Origin: JAAZXR01 sp040265175
GTDB taxonomy: Bacteria; Myxococcota_A; Polyangia; Nannocystales; Nannocystaceae
Assembly (NCBI GenBank): GCA_040265175.1
Contig: JBDQGY010000099.1
Coordinates: 1 to 14,733, forward strand
DNA: 14,733 nucleotides
Reading direction: 5' to 3'
Every line of letters starts with the position of its first letter. The stretch's first letter is position 1. Both the position numbers and the translations under genes were made by a program. Of the stretch, positions 1 to 8,352 are shown in pieces. The notes below the pieces were generated by a model. The model did no database searches and had not been told where the DNA came from. It saw nothing but the letters and a program-made list of their open reading frames with translations.

Positions 1-39
1 GAGCAAGGGTCCGCAGTCGCATACTGCGGACCCTTGCTC
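1..39. terminator. Perfect 17-bp hairpin, candidate terminator or intergenic palindrome
   Basis: Bases 1-17 (GAGCAAGGGTCCGCAGT) and 23-39 are perfect reverse complements around a 5-base loop (CGCAT). This is by far the strongest inverted repeat in the window. It sits about 150 bases upstream of the hydrolase gene, so it may end transcription of a gene lying to the left. No T-run follows on the right, and the left flank that would show one for minus-strand transcription is outside the window. A repeated extragenic palindrome is the alternative. Confidence 0.5.
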
Positions 40-94
40 GTGGAGGGGGTCCTGCCGCGCCCGCCGCTCCTGCCGCGGCCAAACTGACGACAAC

Positions 95-132
95 GCCGGT
101 GCCGAACGCTCTCCTCACGCTGTCGCACCGGC
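95..132. promoter_or_regulatory. Inverted repeat upstream of the lipoprotein hydrolase gene
   Basis: GCCGGTGC at 95-102 and GCACCGGC at 125-132 are perfect 8-base reverse complements separated by 22 bases. The repeat lies 55 bases before the start codon at 188, a position compatible with a regulator binding site or a leader hairpin. No convincing -35/-10 pair is visible around it. Short GC-rich repeats occur by chance in DNA of this composition, so the call is tentative. Confidence 0.2.
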
Positions 133-187
133 ATCACCAAGGATTCCTCGGTTCGCCCGTCCGGACCTCGGGTGGTATGGTCCCGGC

Positions 188-2563
<2,376 letters not shown>

Positions 2564-2836
2564 AGCCTCCCAAGGGTGAGCGATGCGGATCGCTGAGGGA
2601 TCTTGTCCGCCACGCGGGCCCAAACCTACCCGCGCGGCAATTGTGTGAGGACGCCCACGGCTGCCTCCTCACGAGGAGCACACACAACTGGGGTTGCCAC
2701 GGGGCATCCGGCCCGCGCGTATCTGCCAGCACGAGCCCCCAATCGCCTAGATTTGGAGGCTCGCGTGGATTCGGGCCCCCTCCCTATTCTCCTCCAGACA
2801 GCCTGCGCGCGGCGGGCTGAGGATTTCCGTCATCGT
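2564..2836. other. Intergenic stretch with no supported gene
   Basis: These bases, and the promoter that follows, separate the hydrolase from infA. Open frames here have arginine- and proline-rich translations with no recognisable motif. GTGAGGA (2645-2651) and TCCTCAC (2666-2672) form a weak 7-bp hairpin that could help end hydrolase transcription, but no T-run follows it. Confidence 0.5.
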
Positions 2837-2864
2837 TTGACAGCCGCCGACGACCACGTATGCT
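2837..2864 (+). promoter_or_regulatory. Sigma70-like promoter for infA
   Basis: A perfect -35 box TTGACA (2837-2842) is followed after 16 bases by TATGCT (2859-2864), which matches four of six positions of the -10 consensus. The predicted transcript would start near 2871 and give a leader of roughly 30 bases before the infA ATG. This is the clearest promoter in the window. It suits a constitutively expressed translation gene. Confidence 0.6.
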
Positions 2865-2899
2865 CTCGCCGAATAGCCTCGCGGCAAAGCTGAGTACGC

Positions 2900-3118
2900 A
2901 TGAGCAAAGACGACCTTATTGAATTTGATGGAACCGTGACCGAGGTCCTGAGCGGCGGTACGTTCCGCGTGCTCGTCGACGAAGACCACGAGGTGCTCGC
3001 TCACCTGTCGGGCAAGATGCGCAAACATCGAATCCGCGTGGTGCTCGGAGACAAAGTCCGAGTGGCGGTGAGCCCCTACGACCCCAACCGGGGACGTGTG
3101 GTCTTCCGACCCCGTTAA
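2900..3118 (+). CDS. infA: Translation initiation factor IF-1
   Basis: A 72-residue protein that aligns over its whole length with bacterial IF-1, a single OB-fold (S1-type) protein. IF-1 binds the 30S A site and works with IF-2 and IF-3 to select the initiator tRNA. Recognisable blocks are IEFDGTVTEVL near the N-terminus, the signature HLSGKMRKHRIRVVLGDKV in the middle (residues about 35-53), and SPYDPNRGRVVFRPR at the end, close to the E. coli sequence. The length equals the usual 72 residues. The ATG at 2900 has only a weak purine stretch upstream. The gene stands alone, not in a ribosomal-protein or secY operon. It has its own promoter at 2837-2864 and converges with the reductase gene downstream. 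Confidence 0.97.
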   Translation: MSKDDLIEFDGTVTEVLSGGTFRVLVDEDHEVLAHLSGKMRKHRIRVVLGDKVRVAVSPYDPNRGRVVFRPR

Positions 3119-3166
3119 GCATCGTCTACCGTCAGCCTCGCTCGATCGCGTTCCCCACACACCCGC

Positions 3167-3180
3167 GGGCGCCGACGCCC
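3167..3180. terminator. Small hairpin between convergent genes
   Basis: GGGCG (3167-3171) and CGCCC (3176-3180) pair around a CCGA loop between the infA stop and the stop of the convergent reductase gene. The position suits a terminator serving both strands. The stem is short and no T-run follows, so support is weak. Confidence 0.25.
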
Positions 3181-3195
3181 CAGGCTCACCTCCAG

Positions 3196-3984
3196 CTACA
3201 ACGTTGAGGGTCCCTTGCGCCAGGTGACATGACTCCAGTGGTCATCCTCGCCAGCCACCTGCTGCGCCTCAGATATATAACGGCCTATCCGAGACAACGC
3301 CGCAGCCGATACAAATTCGTCTGCCAGCATCGCCGGAGGCAACATGCCTCGGTACCGAGAGCAGAGGACGGCATCGACGACACAGGGCGCCTCAAAGAGC
3401 GGCACCGCCAGCCTCGGACCCGCCTCAATTGAGATTCGCTCAGCACCCAGCTGCGTACGACACACCTCGAGCACCCCCCGTCCACTCTCTCCGGGGAGTC
3501 GATGCACCGGGAGGTGCGAGAGCCGCGGATCGACGCGCGCGTCCGCGGGAACGCACAGGACTGTTCGCGGGTTTTGAAGGACAGGATGCGTGAGCGGCAA
3601 CCCCCTGCCCCGTGTCACGACCAGCAGCCGAGGCGCGACATCTCTCCCGCGGCGTGGCTCTGCGCGCCACGTATCCAAGGCGCGTCCAACGGCCGCGTTC
3701 GGACCCCACCACGCGTAGTCGAGCGAAGGCTCCGCCCGTAGGATCGCCCCCGTGAGGACGATGACGTCCGACCAACGCCGCGCCAGCTCAAGGCAGAGCC
3801 GATCGCCCTTCGACTTCGGTGTCTCAGGGATAATGCGTATCACCCGATCCTCACCGAGCGCGCCCGCGTGTACTGCCACGACCTGCAACACCCCCGCGTG
3901 AGACTTGAACGTCTCCCCTGCCACCGACCTCGCCCATGCGTGGACAGCCGACGGCGTCACAAGACTCTCAACTGCAGGCAGCAC
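3196..3984 (-). CDS. RibD C-terminal domain / dihydrofolate reductase-like protein
   Basis: A 262-residue protein with the pattern of the RibD-C/DHFR-like Rossmann fold. Residues about 57-88 (PKSKGDRLCLELARRWSDV, then VLTGAILRAEPSL) resemble the segment where RibD-type reductases read 'SD..L.GA.T.RAE.P'. Residues 118-125 (PRLLVVTR) match the following 'P...VVT' strand, and residues 184-208 (ISIEAGPRLAVPLF then VVDAVLC) match the 'LLVEGGP.L...L...LVDE' block that binds NADPH. Family members reduce the riboflavin intermediate diaminohydroxyphosphoribosylamino-pyrimidine or dihydrofolate-like substrates. The deaminase domain of bifunctional RibD is absent and no riboflavin gene is nearby, so the substrate is unknown. 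Translation starts at GTG, 41 bases after the sensor gene stop on the same strand, so the two may be co-transcribed. The divergence lowers certainty. Confidence 0.7.
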   Translation of the reverse strand: MLPAVESLVTPSAVHAWARSVAGETFKSHAGVLQVVAVHAGALGEDRVIRIIPETPKSKGDRLCLELARRWSDVIVLTGAILRAEPSLDYAWWGPNAAVGRALDTWRAEPRRGRDVAPRLLVVTRGRGLPLTHPVLQNPRTVLCVPADARVDPRLSHLPVHRLPGESGRGVLEVCRTQLGAERISIEAGPRLAVPLFEAPCVVDAVLCSRYRGMLPPAMLADEFVSAAALSRIGRYISEAQQVAGEDDHWSHVTWRKGPSTL

Positions 3985-4025
3985 GCTGGCAGACTAGCAG
4001 ACTTCAACCGCGCGTCATGGTCAGG

Positions 4026-4985
4026 TCACACATCCGACTGGGTCCCGTGCCCGGAGCCTGAAGAAGACAGGTCGAGCTCCGGGTACAACAACGCGGCGCA
4101 CGGCTCGCAAACACCGTGGGACAGCATCGCCCGAGATTTAGCGCTCAGCACCTCTTCAATCGACTTCCAGGTCCCGTCGTCTTGCCGAATGCTCTTGCAG
4201 TTGGCACAGATTGGAGAAGACCCATCCAGCACCCGCACAAGAGTCGTTTCAAGCTCGTGATTGAGCTTGGAGACCGTGCGCGATTCATCCTCCGCGTAAT
4301 CTTTTTGTCTCTGCTGTTCAGCGATCAACTCCCCGAGGCTGCGGTCGGCAGGCAAAAAAATAAAGACCGCCTCTGCGAGGAGCACCAACGCAATGAGCAG
4401 CGCTCGGAGCGCTTCAATCCTTCGCGATCCCTCGCGCGTTGACTCTGCCTCCCTCTCCATCGCACTCACGAGCGTGATCTGTGCGGACAAATAGGCGAGT
4501 TGCGCCTCCTTTATCCGGTTCGCGTGCGCACGTGAAATCTCGGGCTGCGTCGTCCCCTGTGACGACCCCAGATCAGAGGCCATCTCGACCTCGGCAACCA
4601 GCCTCGTCAGTCTCTCAGCGCTGTCACCAAACAGTCCGGCCAGGTCTTGAGGGCGCATATCGGTACCCTCGATACTCGAGTATTCCCGTTCCAACAGTTC
4701 CTGCCGGCCCTCTATCTTCTTGACCGCATCGACGAGTTCATGTGGCGTCACCACTCTGCCGTCGATGATTTGCGACTCGGTGGCCAGCCCCCCCAGCTGA
4801 GCACTGAGCATCCGCTGGTTGCCTGCGACGTTGATCCAGTGCACATGGTCGCGCTGCCTTTTCAATTGACCCTGGATATAGATTTCACTGGAACTCAGCA
4901 CCAATACGAGCAGCGAGAGCCCGAGCAAATACCTCCGCCGTAGCATCGACCTTGCCGAGAGTTTTCCTTTTTGATTTCCTGCCAT
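4026..4985 (-). CDS. Membrane sensor: NarX/PilJ-type N-terminal domain with C-terminal four-Cys motif, no catalytic output
   Basis: A 319-residue inner-membrane protein. TM1 spans about residues 19-38. The periplasmic helical region carries INVAGNQRMLSAQ (51-63), the P-box-like motif of type IV pili methyl-accepting transducers and NarX-type sensors. TM2 (about 194-212) is followed by a probable cytoplasmic coiled coil (about 217-250). The C-terminus has paired cysteines C260-x2-C263 (ICANCKSIRQDDGTW) and C293-x2-C296 (SHGVCEPCAALLYPEL). This CxxCK.IR...G.W...SHG.C..C motif is known at the ends of many bacterial PAS, GAF and response-regulator proteins and probably binds a metal. There is no histidine kinase, GGDEF, EAL, cyclase or MCP signalling domain. 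It may act through a partner or be a shortened receptor. The downstream reductase gene begins 41 bases beyond its stop. Confidence 0.8.
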   Translation of the reverse strand: MAGNQKGKLSARSMLRRRYLLGLSLLVLVLSSSEIYIQGQLKRQRDHVHWINVAGNQRMLSAQLGGLATESQIIDGRVVTPHELVDAVKKIEGRQELLEREYSSIEGTDMRPQDLAGLFGDSAERLTRLVAEVEMASDLGSSQGTTQPEISRAHANRIKEAQLAYLSAQITLVSAMEREAESTREGSRRIEALRALLIALVLLAEAVFIFLPADRSLGELIAEQQRQKDYAEDESRTVSKLNHELETTLVRVLDGSSPICANCKSIRQDDGTWKSIEEVLSAKSRAMLSHGVCEPCAALLYPELDLSSSGSGHGTQSDV

Positions 4986-5347
4986 CTCAGTGACTCGATA
5001 TTTTGGCTAACACCGTTTCACGGGTTCTCTCGCCTCAGCCGCGCGCACCCACCATCAGCACGCCAAGGGTGATGTATAGCAGCCGCAGTCGCCCCGCGCA
5101 TGGTGCATGCCCGCTGATTACGGGGCGTGGGCAATTCGAACAAGGTCACGGGCACGGCGCCCCTCACACGCCTGCCGTCATACTCAAGCGCCTCCCTCCG
5201 TTGCGGCACAATGACTGGATCGAAACCATCACCGTCTGAGCGCGAGCAGCCTCGGTGTCCACTCCTTGAACAAACCTTTCCGCGAAGCAATCTCTCGCCA
5301 TCTGGTGGGTCGGCTCGCGGAACACCCCGCCATCTCGCATTCGGATA
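4986..5347. other. Intergenic stretch between msrA and the sensor gene
   Basis: No convincing gene is seen in these 362 bases. The small open frames on both strands have no recognisable motif and unconvincing composition. The part nearest the sensor start is locally AT-rich (CGATATTTTGGCTAA at about 4992-5006) and probably holds the sensor promoter, although I cannot define -35 and -10 boxes confidently. Confidence 0.5.
5278..5322 (-). terminator. Inverted repeat downstream of msrA
   Basis: TTCCGCGA (5278-5285) and TCGCGGAA (5315-5322) are perfect 8-base reverse complements with a 29-base loop, beginning 25 bases past the msrA stop. Read on the minus strand, the second arm is followed by a mildly T-rich run (AGGTTTGTTC). 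This could end the lipoprotein-msrA transcript. The long loop makes it a weak terminator candidate. Confidence 0.25.
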
Positions 5348-6010
5348 TCAGGTCGATGTCAGCCCGATGGGACAGGCCACGCCCGTTCCACCAAGCCCGC
5401 AGTAACCGCTGGGGTTCTTGTGCAGATACTGCTGGTGTTCATCCTCGGCGAAATAAAATGGGGGTGCCTCGCATACCTCGGTGGTGATGGGTCCGTGGCC
5501 CGCGTCGCGCAATTCATTCCCGTAGGTCTCTCGCGCTGCCGCCGCAGTCTTCTTTTGCGTGTCCGAGTAGGTGTAGATGCCAGAGCGGTACTGCGTACCT
5601 TGATCGTTACCCTGGCGCATTCCTTGCGTTGGATTGTGGGACTCAAAGAACAGGCGAACGAGCACCTCATAGGAGACCCGCTCCGGATCGAAGACGACCC
5701 GCACCACCTCGTTGTGACCGGTGCGACCGGAGCACACCTCCGCGTAGGTTGGATTGGGCGTGTGTCCAGCGGCGTACCCCACCGCGGTGGACACAACCCC
5801 CTCGGTCTGCCAGAACTTTCGCTCGGCGCCCCAGAAACATCCGAGCCCGAACATCGCGAACTCATGCCGCGTTTCAAACGGCCCCTCGAGGGGGGCTTCG
5901 AGGACCGCATGCTGGGCGGACACCTGAAAGGGTCTCGCCCCACGACCGGGCAGGGCCTCTTCGGCGGATGGGATCTGGAGTTTGTGGGGATCGACGGCGC
6001 GAAAGAACAT
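5348..6010 (-). CDS. msrA: Peptide methionine-S-sulfoxide reductase MsrA
   Basis: A 220-residue enzyme that reduces methionine-S-sulfoxide in proteins and as the free amino acid, using thioredoxin. It aligns end to end with E. coli MsrA (212 residues): IPSAEEALPGR near the start, the GCFWGAE catalytic motif with Cys58, GYAAGHTPNPTYAEVCSG, GHNE (Glu101), then MRQGNDQGTQYRSG (Asp136, Tyr141), EDEHQQYLHKNP, and recycling cysteines Cys204 (GYCGLGG) and Cys213 near the C-terminus. The ATG at 6010 is chosen because homology begins here. The frame stays open to 6331, but that upstream part overlaps the preceding gene and translates to low-complexity Gly/Arg sequence. There is no signal peptide, so the enzyme is probably cytoplasmic. 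It follows the ferritin-like lipoprotein gene on the same strand after 59 bases and is likely co-transcribed with it. Confidence 0.97.
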   Translation of the reverse strand: MFFRAVDPHKLQIPSAEEALPGRGARPFQVSAQHAVLEAPLEGPFETRHEFAMFGLGCFWGAERKFWQTEGVVSTAVGYAAGHTPNPTYAEVCSGRTGHNEVVRVVFDPERVSYEVLVRLFFESHNPTQGMRQGNDQGTQYRSGIYTYSDTQKKTAAAARETYGNELRDAGHGPITTEVCEAPPFYFAEDEHQQYLHKNPSGYCGLGGTGVACPIGLTST

Positions 6011-6069
6011 CTCTACGAGAGCGTAGCGCAACTTTGTCGAGAGTTGACCGGGAGCCGAGAATCCCCCGC

Positions 6070-7617
6070 TCAAGCACGGAGCCTGGAGACGGGCGAGGGT
6101 GCTCGCGTCTCCACCGACGAACCCAGGGCCTCCAGGGTCGGGGACACCACCGTGCGCCACACGTCGGCGCGCAGGCTCGCCGTGGCCGCGGTGCCCAGCA
6201 CGCCCACCTCCGCGAGCGCGGACGACGTCTCGTCTGCCGTCGACCCCGTGGAGGACAGCGCCATCGCCTCGTCGCGGGCCGCGTCCATCACCCGCGCGCG
6301 CGCCTCGCTCGACAGCTTGGGCCACACCCACTGCAGGGTCTTCCAGGCCAGCACCGCGTGACGCTGTTCGTCGGCGGCGATGGTCTCCATGGCCGAACGC
6401 AGCGCCGGGTCGGTCACGCCCCGCGCCCCCTCGGCCGCCTCAGCCGCGCCGCAGGTCTCGCCCACGCAGCCCTCCCGCACCAGGGCGATCGCGAAGGCCT
6501 CAAGGTCTGTGTGCAGCGGTACGTCGTCGAGGCGCATGGGGCCGGGCCCCACGGACGCCGCATCGCCACCGCCCAAGCCGCTCGCCACCGCGAACGCCAG
6601 CTGGGCGTGCCGCACCTCGTCCGCCGCGGCCTGTTGCGCCAGCGCCAACAGCTCCGGCGGCGCCCCAAAGGTCATCAAGTCCAACGTGAAGCGGGCGAAG
6701 CTCGCCACCGACGCGTGCTCCATGAGCGCCACCGTCGTCCAGTGCTCCAACGCCGCCACATGTTGACCTTGGTGAAGGGTCGCCGCCATCCCACGGGCGG
6801 ACGCGCAGAGGTCGGCCTCAACCCAATCGCTGCGCGCCGCGATCTTCGCGGTCCGCACCTCGTCCCCGCAGTGCAGCGGCCGACCGATCGCGCAGTTCGG
6901 GCCCGCGCACCGCCAGCCCTGGTCTTCTCCGACTCCACCAAACTCCGAGCCCGCCATGCACGACTCGCCCGGTCCGCATTCAGAATCTAAGCGACACAGG
7001 TCGTCCGCAGCGCGACACTCCAGCCGATTGATCCAGCCGCATCCATCATTGAACGCAGATACCCCACATTCGCCCGACTCACAGTCGGATCCATCGAGGC
7101 ACCCGGCGGACTCGCAGGTCGCCCATGCGCGCCCCTTGTCGACGATCCCGGGACACAGACAGTGCTGCCCCTCGCCGCAGTCCGAGTCCTCGATACACGT
7201 GGTGATACACGAGCAGGTTGAGTCGCCATACCAATCCGACCCCGTCACGCACCGGTTGAGGGGCCCACCTCCGCAATCCGAATCTGTCGTACAGGTCACG
7301 GTCACTTCGGTGCCTTGGCACGGAGCGAACGCGAAATCATCCGCGCACGCGATGGCCTCATTGCGGTGAATGGTCCCGTCTGGACAGCGGTGGTAGCCGG
7401 TGTCCACACCGTCCACGATGATGGGCACTTCGCCCGGACAATGCCCCGAATCTACCGAGACATCCGCGCTCCCGCCGCTCTCCCCGTCCCCCCCATCACT
7501 CACATCGCTCCCTTCCGCGCTGCCGCTCCCATCGAGGGCGCGGGGGGCATTGCATCCTCCTAGTCCCAGCGCAACAAGGATCGCGAGATGTGTTGAATGG
7601 ACACCACTACATGTCAT
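6070..7617 (-). CDS. Cys-rich lipoprotein with C-terminal ferritin-like diiron domain
   Basis: A 515-residue probable lipoprotein. The N-terminal hydrophobic segment ends in a lipobox-like LGGC (Cys22). A Ser/Gly/Asp-rich linker follows (about 29-58). Residues about 60-250 are cysteine-rich, with repeated units DSDCGGG (112-118), DSDCGEGQHC (144-153), GSDCESGEC (176-184) and DSECGPGESC (211-220), probably disulfide-bonded in the envelope. Residues about 285-430 form a four-helix ferritin-like domain. Its candidate iron ligands are Glu300 in ALMEHASVASF, ExxH at 334-337 (DEVRHAQ), Glu387 in GETCGAAEA, and ExxH at 417-420 (DEQRHAV), the E, ExxH, E, ExxH order of rubrerythrin-like proteins. A role in iron or peroxide handling is inferred. 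An in-frame TAG lies just upstream of the ATG, so this start is the longest possible. The signal peptide has a weakly charged N-region. msrA follows after 59 bases. Confidence 0.85.
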   Translation of the reverse strand: MTCSGVHSTHLAILVALGLGGCNAPRALDGSGSAEGSDVSDGGDGESGGSADVSVDSGHCPGEVPIIVDGVDTGYHRCPDGTIHRNEAIACADDFAFAPCQGTEVTVTCTTDSDCGGGPLNRCVTGSDWYGDSTCSCITTCIEDSDCGEGQHCLCPGIVDKGRAWATCESAGCLDGSDCESGECGVSAFNDGCGWINRLECRAADDLCRLDSECGPGESCMAGSEFGGVGEDQGWRCAGPNCAIGRPLHCGDEVRTAKIAARSDWVEADLCASARGMAATLHQGQHVAALEHWTTVALMEHASVASFARFTLDLMTFGAPPELLALAQQAAADEVRHAQLAFAVASGLGGGDAASVGPGPMRLDDVPLHTDLEAFAIALVREGCVGETCGAAEAAEGARGVTDPALRSAMETIAADEQRHAVLAWKTLQWVWPKLSSEARARVMDAARDEAMALSSTGSTADETSSALAEVGVLGTAATASLRADVWRTVVSPTLEALGSSVETRAPSPVSRLRA

Positions 7618-7776
7618 AGCACCACGCTAATGTACTGCAGCACGCTGCGCAATCTTCCTGCCCGCGTCTCGCGAGGAGGCGGCCACCACCGCGATCGTGT
7701 TGCTATGTCACCAATGTCGCGTTTGGCGGATTGCACCTCGCGTCGGATCACGCGCCAGCGAGTTGGCCCCCGCTGA

Positions 7777-7811
7777 GAATCCCGACATTGAGGGATTCGC
7801 GCATCCTCAAT
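7777..7811 (+). promoter_or_regulatory. Two overlapping, mutually exclusive hairpins ahead of the PilZ gene
   Basis: GAATCCC (7777-7783) can pair with GGGATTC (7792-7798). ATTGAGG (7787-7793) can instead pair with CCTCAAT (7805-7811). Both are perfect 7-bp stems and share bases 7792-7793, so only one full stem can form at a time. The second ends four bases before the first possible PilZ start codon at 7816. The layout resembles a small leader switch or nested operators. No transcription start is known. Confidence 0.3.
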
Positions 7812-7815
7812 TCGC

Positions 7816-8310
7816 ATGCTCACGCATAAGAACACTGTATTGAACGCCCTCCTCCGTTCTTTGCAGGAGTACACGGCGACCGAAGCTTACTCCTCGCATG
7901 CATTTTCTAGTGCGGGTTCTAGTCTGTTGGATCGGGGCGCGTCCCCGTTTGGATTGGACATCATTGTGACAGCACATTCGCAACCTTATGAACGACGAAA
8001 AACCCCCCGAGTTCACGCGATGCTCGCGGTAACTCTTCACCATCGAGACGGCGAGACCGAAGCGACGAGCCTGGACATTAGCAGCCATGGCATGGCGGTC
8101 TGGGCCCAAGGCGTTCCCCCTCGCGGTCGTGTCGAAATTGTTTTAGAGCTCGAGGAGCGCCCTCTTCGACTCGTTGGACGCATCACTCGAAACTTTGTCA
8201 GCGACGGCGGCGGCGTGCTCGGCATCGCGTTTGAGTCCCGCGACCAACAAGCGCTTCGAGCAGTGGAGCGCTTCGTTTTTTGCCAACTTCCACTGGCCGA
8301 AGTCGGCTAG
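7816..8310 (+). CDS. PilZ domain protein (probable c-di-GMP receptor)
   Basis: A protein of up to 164 residues with a PilZ domain at about residues 58-155. The c-di-GMP-binding signature is complete: RxxxR as R61-KTP-R65 in ERRKTPRV, and the D/N-x-S-x-x-G motif as D87-I-S89-SH-G92. A beta-barrel pattern follows (RVEIVLELEERPLRLVGRITR, then GGGVLGIAFE). PilZ proteins relay cyclic di-GMP levels to motility, polysaccharide or gliding machinery, with the partner unknown here. The first 50 residues (7816-7965) are encoded by less GC-rich DNA and show no domain, so the true start may be the in-frame GTG at 7966, giving 114 residues. Neither start has a clear ribosome binding site. The gene diverges from the ferritin-like lipoprotein gene and converges with the ketoacyl synthase gene. 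Confidence 0.85.
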   Translation: MLTHKNTVLNALLRSLQEYTATEAYSSHAFSSAGSSLLDRGASPFGLDIIVTAHSQPYERRKTPRVHAMLAVTLHHRDGETEATSLDISSHGMAVWAQGVPPRGRVEIVLELEERPLRLVGRITRNFVSDGGGVLGIAFESRDQQALRAVERFVFCQLPLAEVG

Positions 8311-8313
8311 AGA

Positions 8314-8332
8314 CCGCACCTCACCTGTGCGG
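8314..8332. terminator. Hairpin between convergent PilZ and ketoacyl synthase genes
   Basis: CCGCAC (8314-8319) and GTGCGG (8327-8332) pair around a 7-base loop, four bases after the PilZ stop and 21 bases past the facing synthase stop. The position between convergent genes favours a shared terminator. No T-run is present on either side. Confidence 0.35.
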
Positions 8333-8352
8333 CGTCCAGATGAACGAGCCGG

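Noticed and set aside
2603..2893. Small plus-strand open frame between the hydrolase and infA
   Set aside because: No motif, Arg/Ala-rich composition, and it overlaps the likely infA promoter.
6011..6331. An N-terminal extension of 107 residues on MsrA
   Set aside because: It overlaps the ferritin-like lipoprotein gene in another frame, its translation is Gly/Arg low complexity, and homology to MsrA begins at the ATG at 6010.
5629..6990. Long plus-strand open frames (5629-6990 and 5420-6361) opposite the ferritin-like lipoprotein and msrA
   Set aside because: Arg/Ala/Pro-rich translations with no motif, antisense to genes with clear domains; expected in GC-rich DNA.
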